64,000 nt of DNA from Chrysomallon squamiferum (Eukaryota > Mollusca > Gastropoda > Neomphalida > Peltospiridae): assembly GCA_012295275.1 (NCBI GenBank), contig CM022665.1:48853064-48917063 (forward strand), written 5' to 3'. This document shows, piece by piece, positions 1-13,206 of the stretch (the first letter of the stretch is position 1; every line of letters starts with the position of its first letter). The position numbers and the translations under genes are program-made. Below the pieces are notes generated by a model. That model searched no databases. It saw only the letters and a list, made by a program, of their open reading frames with translations, and had not been told where the DNA came from.

Positions 1-3000
1 GCTGTGTTAGGACGACTCACACAGGTCAATGTAAAGATAAACTTTCTCATCCAACACAATTATCATGATGAAGCAGCAGAATATCTTATAGATGAAGGTT
101 TGTGATCAATTTTCTCTCAAACAAAAATAAAAAGTGTTATTGTTTCAAACTGTACTGACAAAGAACTATGTCTTTTTATGCTTCGTTTTTAGAAAAAGAT
201 TTATTAGAGAGAAATTTCATGAATTCATATTTTCATTTCTAATTCTTATGGTTATCATATATTACAGGTAAAACAACAGAAGCTGTTCAGCTGTTGCTGA
301 AGAATGGGAAGTTACAAGAAGCTCTTGCAGCAGCAGAGAAAGCTCAGGAATTGGCCTTAATTGGAGAATGCCATTTTATTTTATCACAGGTTTTAAGAGG
401 TAAAGGTGATAAGATGCAGGAAGCTGAAATTCATCTCAACAGAGCACTTGAATCATTTCAAGCAGCAGATGACAAACCTGGCCTTGGTAAAACCCTTGTC
501 ATTTTGGCTCAAATCAGAGTGGACAAAGCTTTGGCAAAACGGGCTTATAGGACTTTCAGTGAAGAAAAGCCATTTGCAAATGAAGCAGGAATGCTAGAAG
601 CTCTTCAGGTATATTTAGAACTGTCACATTTTGAATTGCAGTTTGAAGACACTTTTACTATAATTTGTGGAATTGAGAAGACTTTCAGAGTCATTGAAAA
701 GCTTTTTCAGCAAACATCACTGGGTGACAAAGAAAGAGCTCAGATGTACTATAGATTTTTTGGTCTGTATCAAAATGCAACAAACACCTCTGTTTTTGAA
801 ATTCATCCTAAAGAAAAACCATACTGCATAAAGCTCTTAAAAGATCTTTTTGTTGACGCCAAAGAGAAAAAAGAAAGAATTGTTCAAAGGGAGAAAAGTC
901 AGATTTGTGTCTCACTAAGCCGCGTACTTATTGGCAGAATGAAAGAATGGTTAACTGCTGTTGAGTGTTCACTCCAACAACAAATTCAGCATCATGTCCA
1001 ATGTATGATGTATATCCAGGGTTCAGAATGTGAAGATATAGATGTCTGTCCATACATGCATGAAAGGTATAATCAGTCTTCTGCTTTAAAGGCTTTGAAC
1101 ATTTTTGCATGGGATGTAAGTTTGAGTTACATAGTTCAGTCTGGTGTTGACATGATTAGAAAACTAGGTATTAAAAAGCTATCTGAAAAAGTGGGCTGTC
1201 TTGTAAAGGAAGAAACAAAATTTGATTCCTGTGAACGGCTTCTAAACTTCCTTATGCCTGAGCATCATCATCCTAAATTTCTATCAGCAGTTGTTCAAGA
1301 AATTCATAGACAGTGGCACAACAGCAACATGTCAAGGCAAGTTTGTAAATACCTAGAAAATCTATGGATAACACCAACTAAAAGACCAAATTCAGATGTG
1401 TGGAAAGAAAGGTGTCACAGCACAGAGTGGGTTTTGCAGATTTTCTTTTTTTCATCCCTGATGAAACTGAATTTGGATGTTTCTAATCAGTATTGCCAAA
1501 AGCTTGAGAAACAACTGATGGTAGATGCTCCTAAGTGGCTTACAGACCGCTCTCATGGAATGCCATATGCTCTATTTGTTGAAGACAACAAGGGTAAACT
1601 GATTGTTGAGTGTCTTGCCAACAGGTTTATTGAAGCCATTCGCTGGCTGAAAAAGGCTGACCCAATGGAATCCATCATAAAATTCACAAAATTTATCAAG
1701 ATTCTTTCAATGAGAAATAATCCTTCCTTGCTTCCTACAAAAGCCATGATGCTTTTCTGGATGGAAATATTTTTGACTCTTTCTTTCTTTCTTCTAACCA
1801 AGCTTTTAGTATCTGGCACCCATTTCATTGTACCTGAAACATACCTTGATGCAGTCACTTACATTGATTTAACATTTGAAAAACGTCAAACCCTGCAAAG
1901 CATTGTACATCAGTACAATCCTGGTAAAGGCAAGGTTAACCTATTAAAGGATCGCATTGAGATAATAATTGGTCTCGTCTGTGGTTACCGAGCACATATG
2001 AGTTTGCTAAGTGTTCTTTTTACAGATCACAAAGGTGATTTTTGTGCTGCTGAACGATGTTTGATACTGACTCTAGTAATTTTAGTCAACGTTGTTGACC
2101 TGCTACCAAACACACTTGAAGATCATATCATGAAGTCCTTATTGAGAATACAGCTGCCTGATAAAGCACCAAAACGTTTGCATAGAACTCTGAATGCTGT
2201 TAGTACAGCAAAAGGTCTTTCTGACATTGCTGCTATATTGAAAGAACTTCTCCTTCAGCGAGAAGATGGCCACCTTTTAGATTGTTTCTGGAACTGGAAT
2301 AATGCTAAACAAGAAGGAGTACAAAAAGATCAGATGACAGATTTGTCAAGTCTACCTAAAAGATTTTTCATTTTCAATCCAACTCAAACTGATGTTTTAG
2401 GTAGTTGTTCTATGCTTGAAAAAGAAGGACACTTATCAGAAGAAGAGGAAATGACTACTGAAGAGCTTGAAAACTTTCAAAGAGAGCATCAACGGTTGGA
2501 AATGGAGGAAAAACAAAACAAAGCGGCCAAGATCATTCAGCGTTTCTTCAGAAATATCACCATGAAGTATTGTATTGAAAATCTTGGAAAACGAGCTCTA
2601 AAACAAGAGTTGATTGACATGTTTGCACCATATTCAATACGAGACACTTATTGTGGGGTCTGTGGGGTTCCTTTGAAATCTGAGACAGACCCCCAGAATT
2701 CTTCCTTGGAAGACATTACAAATCGAGAGGGAACTGTGGAAACACATCTCAAACACATTCAGTCAGAACAACATATTAAGAAGAATACAAAATTTGACAG
2801 CTTCAAAGAAGTCTATTATGTTGATATCAGAAAATGTCTCCATGAAGTGAAATTTTTCATAGGGTATCACAAGTTGAGAAACAAAGAGATGAAAGCTAAT
2901 TGCTATGCAGATGTATCTCTTGATATTGATCAGTTGCTATCTGAGATGGATAGTGTAAACAAGATTCTGGAAAACATCATGGAGAAATGCAGCTGGGAGA

Positions 3001-3959
3001 AAACTGAAGAACTAAGATGTGCTCTCACTGTTTTGCATGAGGATTACATACTTAGACAAGCTGTAATTGAAAACAAGTTCAGAGATTACAAGGTGAGATT
3101 TACATTTTGAGATTATTTTAGTAACTTTCCACAGAGTTAATAATTGAAAAATACACAGCTAAATGTTAGAAAAATAAATCTTATAAAGAAATAACATGAA
3201 AATTAATGACGTCAATAAACAAAAAATAAATATGACATCATCATATCAAGGAAAAGCAATCTGTGTTACAATAATATGTTGAATATATCAAAATATTTGA
3301 TTAAATGTAGAAATAGTTATAATTGTAATCAATTCACTTTTGAAATGCATGGTACATGGCACATGTATATTTTTAATAGAAGATACAAATAGTATTTACG
3401 AATGCCAGCTTTTATTAAGAGAGCTAAAAAGAAATCTGTTTTATACGAACTTGAAATCTAGTAATATTTGATTTGATAATTTCATGGTGGAAGTATTACT
3501 GTTATTCTCTTTTGTCATTATTTGTCTGTTTTGTAATTTAAATATATGATGACTATTTGTCCAATCACTGCTGATAATGCAATGATGGAATTAAAAACTT
3601 TACGAATCAAAGTTGTGGGCATTAGGGTGCATTTATTTTCATTTGTCATTTTAAACTTATTGACTGCAAGAGGTTGTATGTAGATATTTCATTGATTTTT
3701 TCCTATTTAAAAGAACGTTTTAATTTAATTATTCTAACAGAATTTTTTGAATGAGAAAAGTAAAGATTCACCAGTCACTGAGAAACATGAACCATCTCCT
3801 GACATTGAATTCATGGATAATGATGACTTACACGAAGATGTTGTTCCTGATCCTCATTATAGGTATCAGCATCATGGACATGGTAGACACCAATATAAAA
3901 GAAGTCGACGCAAACGTGAAACATTAGCACCACGATTTCGGAAAGAAAAAAAATATTAG
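1..3959 (+). CDS. TRANK1: TRANK1-like protein (TPR and ankyrin repeat-containing protein 1-like), C-terminal three exons; 5' end outside window
   Basis: Exons at 1-97, 268-3092 and 3741-3959, joined in one frame. Splice sites are GAAG|GTTTGT, TTACAG|GTAAAA, ACAAG|GTGAG and TAACAG|AATTTT; the stop TAG is at 3957-3959. The middle exon is unusually long (2.8 kb) and fully open. The first part (about nt 1-620) is helical with TPR-like pairs (KLQEALAAAEKAQELA, then GECHFILSQVL). A long helical region follows. Near nt 2518-2556 lies a partial IQ motif (AAKIIQRFFRN). At about nt 2652-2775 there is a CxxC..Hx5H cluster (CGVCG then HIQSEQH), like a U1/matrin-type zinc finger. The tail is very basic and His-rich. 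The assignment to TRANK1 rests on layout and resemblance to the C-terminus of that large family; the UvrD-like helicase and ankyrin parts would lie upstream, outside the window. The molecular role is not established. Moderate confidence in family, high confidence that it is coding. Confidence 0.68.
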
Positions 3960-4600
3960 TTAACAGTAATAAGTCTTTACATTCTGAGCTTTTAAATGTT
4001 GTTAGTTAAATCTGGAATTATTAGCTACAGTGAGGGGTTTTCTGGCACATACAAAGTTGTGACATTTTTGTTGCACATTCTGCAGAATCGTAGGTATATT
4101 ACTTTTGTACATGGTGTAAGTCATAATGTATAAATTAAATGTTTTATTCTCATCTTAGGTTCAAATGTTTTACATTTTCAGTAGTTTTTGTCAACATTTA
4201 TATTAGAAAACATTTAAAACTAAATTCTTTGTTTCTATTATTATTATTATATTTTTTTTTTTACATTTTTAATTATTAATCAGTGTATCTTAGAAGATAT
4301 TTATTGCTGGTAATGAACTACAATTTCTTTGTGCCTTTATATAGGAATGGGCAACATCTTCTGTTTTATATAATAATATTGATTATATGTCATTAAGCTC
4401 TAGTAAGTATTCTGATTTATATTATCTTCTTAATCATGAGACATTTCATATTATACAACAATAATGTCATGTATGTTGTGTTCAGCAAAAATAATAATGT
4501 TTTGGCAAAGGAACTTCATAGAGCAGTATGGATGAAATAACAAGAGTAACTGTAATTCTTTGTACATCCGTATATTATTTGTTTTAACATGTTTGAGAAA

Positions 4601-4606
4601 AATAAA
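4601..4606 (+). promoter_or_regulatory. Candidate polyadenylation signal AATAAA of the TRANK1-like gene
   Basis: First clear AATAAA noticed downstream of the stop codon, about 640 bp away. In a genome this AT-rich such hexamers are frequent, so position alone supports it. Confidence 0.3.
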
Positions 4607-6177
4607 ATTTATAAATGTTTTGTATACACAAAGACAGATAAAAAAATAAAAGCCTGCTGAATCCACCATACTAATATGATGGAGAATTTTCTCTGACAAA
4701 AACTTACATAATTTTATTAGTTTATTTCATATTCATGTTTTACATTGTGAGAGGTTTTTTGGTAATCACACTTTAAATATAAAATGTATTTTTAAAAAAA
4801 AGTGTTTAAATAGTTCTACAAGTTTTTAATTATTTAATAGTAATAGAATTATTTTTATATACCTTTGTGGTTTTAATTTTCTGGGTTGAATTTTCATTTT
4901 AACAAAATAAAATAACAAATTACCAGGGTTTTCAGTAGACTGATGATTGATAACTGAATACACATTTCAGTTCACTTCACTGGTTTGATCTGTGGTGATT
5001 TCTAAGTCTGCTTAAAAACACTAAAATGTTTAAATTTTGATTTAATGTATGCATCCTGTGGTAATTTGGGTTATATAATTTTGCCTTCAGATGAAAAAAA
5101 AAAAAAAAGTAATATATATATATATAATCAATGGCCTTTTTTTGAAGGATGTTGTTTTGGGTTGCTTTCCTTTCTTTCTTTTTGTTTAGTTTTACCTTTC
5201 AATTTTTCTTTACTTCAATTTTAGTCTGTTATGTTTGCAATTATAAGCAGGCTAGAAGTTTGTATGCTGAGAGTATTTACAGAATATACATGTTGATTAT
5301 ATACCAAATTCACATGTACAGAAAATGTAAAAAAAATTGCAATATACAAAAACTTTAGTTAATTTTATTCTCAATAACTTCTCTTTATAGAAAATGATTC
5401 CTGGACATTATGTTTAATTTTTATACGAGTAGTTTTTAATGTCATTTTTATTTCTTAACAGTGATCACTGAGAAAAGATTAGTATGATTTAAATACATGT
5501 ATATATTTATATGTATTTACATGTATATGAATGGATAACAAATTATTTCTAGCTGGAATAATCAAAATCATGCATAAACAATGGCATTTTTTAAACTTTT
5601 TTATTTTAATGTGTATCTTTTTCAATAATTAGAAAAAATAATTTCAGGTGTATCGACATTCTAAAAGTGTATAATCATGATTAATACATACTCACATTCA
5701 TAGATACATATATACATACATGCATGCATACATATATACATACATATATTATTATTGTTATTATTATCATTATCTCTCTTTTCTTTAAAGTTGCAAATTG
5801 TCACCAGTATTAACAGATCTTGTTGGCCAAATAAACATTTTTATGTAAATGAATATTTTACTACATTTTTAAAATTAAAATAAAGTTTTCCTTTTTTTAT
5901 AGCATTTTAAAAAATAATATCTCTTAAAATTACATCTTTTGTGTTTTATTTTGAAGAATCTAAAATTGAAGACAAGAATTATTTTTTCAAGAAAAGATAT
6001 ATTTCAGTTTCATTTTATTTGACTCAAGATAATGGATATATTTAAAAATATATATATTATTTTAAATGAACATTAAAGCAACATGCTTCACATCACTTGA
6101 GATAAAGACTGTTTTTTATTCTAGGCACAGGTACAATTGGACTTTATTTATGCTACTGATACTTAAGAAAAAAAATA

Positions 6178-6221
6178 CAATAAATAAATAAATACATAAA
6201 TAAATAAATAAATAAATAAAT
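6178..6221. repeat. (TAAA)n microsatellite
   Basis: About eleven nearly perfect TAAA units with one TACA interruption. Confidence 0.9.
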
Positions 6222-7863
6222 TTATATTTAGAAGTTGAAATTTTTATATAAAAAATTATTATCTGGCATGATAATTGTATACTGAAATTACAGTTATAAA
6301 TTTTAAGTATAAAAGTAAAATCTATAATTTGCAAATTGTGTAGGAAAGTGTAAGAAAAAATGGTGATGAGTGGGAACAATATAATCAGCTGAACATTTTA
6401 ACTGCATATTTATTTTTGCTTTGTTTGGGGGGTTTTTGGTGATTTTTTAGTTATATGTCATACTTGTTACATGAGAAAAAAAACAAATAATGTAAAAAGT
6501 AGTCATGTTTATAATTTTTAATCAGTACAATAAACTTCAATGACTTTAGCAATGTAGTTGAATCAAATGTTTACTCAGATGTTACTGTGCAAATCAGTTT
6601 TCTTCAGTGTACAAGTAAATTAATTATGTACTCATTTTTAACATAATTCGTCATTTATGTAAGAAACATATTTATCACTGAAAGTTTATATTTAACAGTA
6701 TAATTTATTTTTGTTATCAAATGCAAATAGTCTTCACACACTCAACCAATGATTAATAAGAATTTCTTTTTGTTGTAACTGCATAGACATAACTGTTATT
6801 AGTTGTTATATGTAATAAATATACCAAATTCTAACTCTTCTTTATGAACATGATAAAATTGCAATATTAAAAAAGACTATTATAAACGACAATTCATACA
6901 AAGAAACAACATTCGTATGTACTTACATCACATAATATTATATTATACTTGTAACACAATAATATTAATAAAAATGTCTTATACATCAGACAACTAACAA
7001 AAACTATTTATGTGTGAACCATTTATTATTTAAAACAAACTTATAATACTAGTAGTTGAAGGAAAAAACAGAAATTATATTAATAGTAATATTAATTAAC
7101 TTACATTTCTTTTATTAATTTTATTAATAAAATGTGTTCAAATTAAATAATAATAAAATAACATAACATAATAAATAAAACTGAACTTACGTAGGCTGCT
7201 TCTGTTGTTGTTTGGAAAAGATCTTAAAACATTTAGTTTATGACAGAGAAAGCAGACGTGAACAGTTAGTTAAAAATAGAACAAACATAATAATCCAGGT
7301 CAGTGTCATAGGTCAATGGTCAAACGTCAAGTAAAAGTACGCCTGAGAAAATAAATCGACGAAATGTAATTTAATAATAAAATATATATATAGAATTAAA
7401 TGCTAAAGCAACAAAAATTGGTTTCAGTTTTAGCTGTGCGTGGTATCTTAGATTTTATATATATATATATATATATATAAAATATTATTTTACATTATTG
7501 TTATTTCTATTTATATAATCAACAAAAAATTAAAGAAAATAAAAGAAAACAAGAAAAAGAAAAGTCATCATTTAATCTAATCATGAGTTACAAAATTAGC
7601 ATTAGAAGGTTCGGAATAAATTATATATTACTTTCTTTTGCATTAGCTATTATTATTTCGGTTTTTTTTTTTTCTTATGAAAGGTAGACTGAACACAAGT
7701 ATGGATTAACTGAATAATTCTAACTGTTACACGAATGCGCACATTTTTAATTGTCTAATTATAACTTCTGGTGTGTCAAAGGAAATTATTATTAACCATG
7801 TACTCAATATTCATCGCTAGAGTTCACTGATTATAAATAACATATTTTTATTTATTTAATTTT

Positions 7864-8195
7864 TTTTGAATAATATATAGTTTTACTAGTTTGTGTACAG
7901 TTTGTTTTAAATAATATACAGTCTTGTTTTAAATAATATACAGTGTTATACTAGTTTGTGTACACGTTGTTTTGAATAATAAACAGTTTTATACTAGTTT
8001 TTGTAGTTGTTTTGAATAATATACAGTTTTATACTAGTTTTTGTACACGTTGTTTTGAATAATATACAGTTTTATACTAGTTTTTGTACACGTTGTTTTG
8101 AATAATATACAGTTTTATACTAGTTTTTGTACACGTTCTATTATATAAGATAAAAGTTTTGTTTTAAAAAATATATATTTTTTTATACTAGTTCT
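7864..8195. repeat. 43-44 bp minisatellite, about seven units
   Basis: Unit reads roughly GTACACGTTGTTTTGAATAA then TATACAGTTTTATACTAG. The three central units are nearly identical; the flanking units are diverged or shortened. Confidence 0.85.
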
Positions 8196-8299
8196 GCTAA
8201 TGGTTAACTAAACAATGGGTAAACGTATGATCAAAAATTAAATGTTTAATAAATACAGACTAAAGTTAAGAAAAAGTAAACATTTTACTACTTAGTTTG

Positions 8300-8302
<3 letters not shown>

Positions 8303-8384
<82 letters not shown>
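8303..8384. repeat. (GA)41 microsatellite
   Basis: Perfect 82-bp GA run. The open frame that crosses it is a product of the repeat. Confidence 0.95.
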
Positions 8385-8386
<2 letters not shown>

Positions 8387-9479
8387 CAAACACCAATAAC
8401 TAATATTCAAAGAATACTGTTACCTCGCTTTTGTTTGGAAATGCTGTGTAACACGAATGGGAGACATGACGAGAAGAAGAAAACGTTCAAATTAATTTCA
8501 AAATAAATCTCTGAGCTTCTGTATTCTTTATTATAGTTTCGAAAATTGTAAAATTAATTTACAGCCAGCTGTAACAATGTTAAATTAAGAATTTGTTACA
8601 AAAATGATGTTATCATATTTTCCTGTAGTGATACAAAATTAAATAAATCACAGCCTGGGTTTCTTCATTTTCTGAATTCCAGCTAATATCGATTTATCTT
8701 AATTTTTTTTTTTGTCACCGTTTTTCTTTGCAGTTATAGCCAGCTTGAAAAGAAATATGTTGTCAATTTGTACCATGACAAAATTTCTTTTGGAGTATTT
8801 TCTATACAAAATAAAACTCTTTGAAAAAAAAAAGTCACAAATTAGTATAGGATAAAATGTTACAGGAAAAAGTCACAATTTTTATATAACAAAATATATA
8901 GGTTTGTAGAGTATTGAATGTGGCCTCATAGCACGTATGGGGTAATTGTTAAGCTTATTGATTAGGTCAAATAGGCTAGATTAAAGAAAGAGACTTTATA
9001 TTATGCAGGGGTGATGCTTAGGTCTAGATTACTTATTAGGATAGATTTAAACAAAGGGCTTCCTAATGTCCCAGGTTAAAATGTGTTTCAGTATATATCC
9101 TCCAGCTTGCTCTAGTATCAGAAGCATGTTTTATATGTAAGTTATTCATAGCAATAAGTTTGGTAACAAAATCTGTTATGAGGGGTTCGTGTATATCAAA
9201 CATGCAACTCGCAAAACAAAGTTGTGGTGGAAATGCGTCAGAATTTCTCCGTAGTATTGGGTGGAACATCCGCCTAAACCACCAACATTAAAATCAAAGA
9301 ACATTAACAAAAAACTATATTTTTCATTGCTAATACTTTTCTTAATTAAAAATTGTGACTTTTGTGCTGTGACTTTTTTCCTAGATTCAAAATAACAGCC
9401 TTGTTAGTGTTAAAGAAAAGACAACTCTGTGCAAAGTTTACAGTTTATTGTGAGATGCTGTGACAGAAGCAGTGTGTAG

Positions 9480-9725
9480 TTTGACTAAAACGATTTTAAA
9501 TTGCAATTTATTACTGAAGTACAAATTATATACAGTGTACACACTGTAATTAAAAATCACTCTCTGTAACAAATAATGTTCAGTAGTTTTAAACTGTTGT
9601 TTATTACTGAAGTATAAATAATACAGTAGACACACTGTAATTAAAAACACTCTCTGTAACAAACAATTTTCAGTAGTTTTAAATTGTCGTTTATTACAGA
9701 AGTCTAAAAAAAAGAGTACACAGTG
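9480..9725. repeat. About 85-bp tandem array, three units
   Basis: Units carry TTGTTTATTACTGAAGTA and ACACTGTAATTAAAAACAC. Open frames across the array on the minus strand are repeat products. Confidence 0.8.
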
Positions 9726-10849
9726 AAATTAAAACTCCTTTGTGTTAAAAGTTGAAATGTTATCTTTATTTTAACTGCTGTCATTTACTATTTCCTAGAA
9801 ATATTGACTTACATACTAGCACTGTATAAGCAAATAAGTTATTTCACAGGCCAATGCTGTTCTCTTAAAATTATTTAATTTATATAATTTAGTACTGATA
9901 AATTCTGTTATTGTGACAAACATACTAAAATATAATTAAAATTGATTTATTAAACAAATCTAGGTTATCGTCATTAATTATAAATGGATTTCATATAAGA
10001 TGTTATCATTTACTACCTGATGTGATACAAAATTAAATAGAGCTACAGCTGGACTTTTAAATTTTCTGAAATCCAGATAACTCTGATTTATTTAAAAATA
10101 TTAATTTGTTCAGTTACTGCCAGCACGCATTAAAACAGTCGTTTGAAAAATTATAAAAAGTACATTTTTAATAATAAGAATTAATTAATTAATTTGAATA
10201 GATAAGCAACGTGTTATCTCATATGCGACAGTAGTTATGTTAAAAGTATTTATTTTATTTGATATATTACTGATAACCTGTTTTACTAACAAGTAGATAC
10301 TTTGTACCCTACAGTACCAAAAGTATTCATAACCATTAGCAAATATGTAATAAAAATGTTACGAAAATGTGCTTTATTTTAGAGTTGTTTACAAATATTC
10401 TTTTTAAATATTAAAAGTATTTAAAAAACGAAATAGAGAAATAAAATAATAAAATAAAATAAAAATTGATTTGTTTAACATCTATGGCAGTGTCATCAAG
10501 TCTGAATCTTGTACAAACACGATGTTATCATCTGCTACCTGATGAGAAACAAAGTTAAATAAAGCTACAGCTCGACTTCTAATTTTTTAAGTCCAGATAA
10601 CATCATTTAATATTAATTTGTTCAAAGTTTATTTTATGGTTATGGCCAGTACTAAATAAATTTATCTTTCTGAAAATTTACAAAATACACTGAGAATTTT
10701 TTTTTTTAAAACCCACAAAACAAACACACACACACACACACACACAAAAAAAAAAAAAACACCTGTGGATACAGGATTAACAAAATAACAAATGTGTTAG
10801 TAGTGAAGAAAAGACAACTCTGTGTGCAGTCGAGAGGCATATCCACAGT

Positions 10850-11345
10850 GACAAGAACGTAGTTTGTATCTGCGGAATCACTTTCTAAGGTCAGAGGGTT
10901 AGTCGATAAGAGAGTGGCTGGGCAACAGAATGATCAGAGAATAAGGGTTTACAGACTATACAAAAGACTCTTCGTATGAGATTGACTGTACAACGTTGTG
11001 ACGTTTTCCATTCATGGAAGTTATTTCCCTTTGTTCAGAGTTCATGTAAAAGCAGACGAGGTAAAAAAAAAAAAACGAACAGCGGCTTGCTGCTTTCAGG
11101 AATCGTGACATAGAGTGGAGGGAGTGTCATGGTGTGGGCAAAGATCTGTGGGTAGGAGAGGTCACAACCAGTCATCGTTAACGAAACCTCGATAACTCAG
11201 CATAACATCTATGACGTCATGCGTCCGAGTTTTCAACAGCGGCGACATGGCTTCGTTTGTCAGCACGAGGCCAGACCCATACAGCGAAAATCGTGCCACA
11301 CTTCCTAGCGACCAAAACTCAACATGTTACCGATAGAACAGCTGT
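10850..11345 (+). pseudogene. Decayed Tc1/mariner-type transposase
   Basis: The DNA reads as a worn Tc1-like transposase in shifting frames. GTCATGGTGTGGG (VMVW) is near 11128, GTCATCGTTAACG near 11173, and TATGACGTCATGCGTCC (DDVMRP) near 11208. TTTCAACAGCGGC follows at 11230, then CAGCACGAGG and CCATACAGCGAAAATCGTG, the remains of the conserved QHDNARPHTARIV segment that holds the second catalytic Asp. Several indels break the frame, so it cannot encode an active enzyme. The region is richer in G+C than its surroundings. I found no terminal inverted repeats. It appears to sit inside one copy of the surrounding repeat family and is therefore younger than that family. Confidence 0.78.
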
Positions 11346-11436
11346 GAGACGTATATGTGCATGTCCGTGTGTTTTTGTGTGCCTCCGTATATGCATGTCG
11401 TCTGTATGTGTGTCGATGTATATACCTCTGTGCGTC

Positions 11437-11474
11437 TGTGTGTGTGTGTGTGTGTGTGTGTGTCTGTGTGTGTG
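11437..11474. repeat. (TG)n microsatellite
   Basis: TG run with one TC interruption, just 3' of the transposase relic. Confidence 0.9.
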
Positions 11475-12419
11475 TTATTAGATACTCCAAAACGCCTACA
11501 TTTGTGATCCGCCATACCTTTTTGACCTAGTTTTAACGCTTGATTTTATTCTCACTTTGAGCTCCTATCTGAATAAAAACTGCAAAAAAGAAAAATCCTT
11601 CAGGAACGATAACTCTTTCTATATAATGGTCGTCTGTTGAGAACATCAAAGCTATTGGAAAAAATGAAAAAATAAAAAAATAAAACAAACAAATAAATAA
11701 ATAAATATATATTTTTGGGGGTTTCGTTGGTGTTATTTTTATTTTATTTGTTTCGTTTGTTTTGTTTAACAGACCTTGTCTCTGTGTTAAACATCTAAAC
11801 AATCTATACAAAAAATAAAAAAAATTTAAGAACTATATTTATTTATTCTACATTATAATTTGTATGCATGGGTGTTCACAAGACCTAGTCTCTTTCACTT
11901 GATTTATCTTTATTCAGCACATATCAATAAATATATAATGAAGAAGAAAATGAAATAAATAAATCATACATTAACAAATAAAATGAAATTTAAAAATTGG
12001 TTTATTAAACAAACCTAGGGTAGTATTAATGTGCGTTGTTTCCCGTATAAATATATTATCATCGACTATCTGATCTGATACAAAATTAAATGAAGCTACG
12101 GCTTATTTTTTCCTTCTATGAAAACCATATAACTTGTTAGTTTGCCAAGTTTGTTTTCAAGTCAAGGTCTGCACTAAATAAAAATTATCGTTTGCAAAAT
12201 TTACAAAACAGATTGTCCGTTTATAACACGACACGGATACATTTAAAATTCAGTGATTTCATTTTATGAACAAAGTAGTTAGAATTAAAGAAACGACAAC
12301 TGTGTACAGTTTACAGTTTATTCAGAAACGCTGTGACGGCAACAATGAGCACTTTCAGTAAACAAGTGACAAACGGTTCACAACACATTTTGAGATAGCG
12401 TTAATAATACCTCCCAGTA

Positions 12420-12690
12420 TTTTCAGTTTTCAGCAAGTTTTAAACTGTTGTTTATTACTGAAGTATAAATAATACAGTGTACACACTGCAACTAAAAACA
12501 CCTCCTTGTAACAAGTAACTTTCAGTAGATTTAAATTGTTGTTTGTTATTGAAGTTTAAATAATACAATGTATACACTGTAACTAAAAACACCTCCCTAT
12601 AAAACTGACTCTCAGTTATTTTAAATTGTTGTTTGTTACTGAAGTGTAAATAATACAATGTACAGTCTGTAATCAAAAACACCTGATTAT
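12420..12690. repeat. Second copy of the about 85-bp tandem array
   Basis: Three to four units with the same core as the array at 9480-9725 (TTGTTTATTACTGAAGTA, TAATACAGTGTACACACTG), here with CACCTCC in place of CACTCTC. Confidence 0.8.
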
Positions 12691-13080
12691 AAAAAATGTT
12701 ATCTTTATTTTGTTTAAATTAAACTGATGCCAGAACTGTACCGAAATTATGTAACACTGTAAAGACCTACATGTTGGAATGTTGTTTTCTGCAAATACTG
12801 ACACATTTACCATCAGTGTATAAGCAAACAGAAGTTATTTCACAGGTCATTTATATCATTTAATATGGATAAATAATATGTATGAAATGCATACTTGTAC
12901 ACTTAAAACGAAAACCATTAATAAATATGTAAGAAAGTGTGCTTTATTTTAGAATTGTTTATAATTCATATATATATATATATATATATTTTTTTTTTTT
13001 AAAGTTTCTGACATCCTTTGACTTATCTAACTAAAATATCAATTTCTTTTCATCTCTTGAAAATACATTTCCAGTTCTGA

Positions 13081-13206
13081 CTTATAAAGACTCACATACT
13101 GATCTAAACAGTAAGTCTGAACATGGATTATTTTTTCATCTGACTTATAAAGACTCACATACTGATCTAAACAGTAAGTCTGAACATGGATTATTTTTCA
13201 TCTTTT
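13081..13206. repeat. 63-bp tandem duplication, two units
   Basis: CTTATAAAGACTCACATAC starts at 13081 and again at 13144. The two copies are almost identical, so the duplication is recent. Confidence 0.9.

Larger units (their letters stand above)
3960..7863. other. Intergenic AT-rich spacer, no gene seen
   Basis: About 3.9 kb after the TRANK1-like stop. I see poly-A/T runs, short TACATA and TA runs (around 5700-5760 and 7456-7479) and no reading frame with coding character on either strand. Confidence 0.6.
8560..12990. repeat. Old non-coding repeat family: four degenerate copies in tandem order
   Basis: Shared modules recur in the same order. Module 1 (GATGTTATCAT ... GATACAAAATTAAAT ... 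AGCTACAGC) lies near 8608, 9998, 10522 and 12054. Module 2 (GAAAAGACAACTCTGTG) lies near 9415, 10807 and 12293. Module 3 is a short tandem array at 9480 and 12420. Module 4 (GTATAAGCAAATAAG then TTATTTCACAGG) lies near 9825 and 12818. Module 5 (GTGCTTTATTTTAGA) lies near 10368 and 12937. No open reading frame is conserved. This could be an old segmental tandem duplication or a long non-autonomous element; I cannot tell which. Confidence 0.6.
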
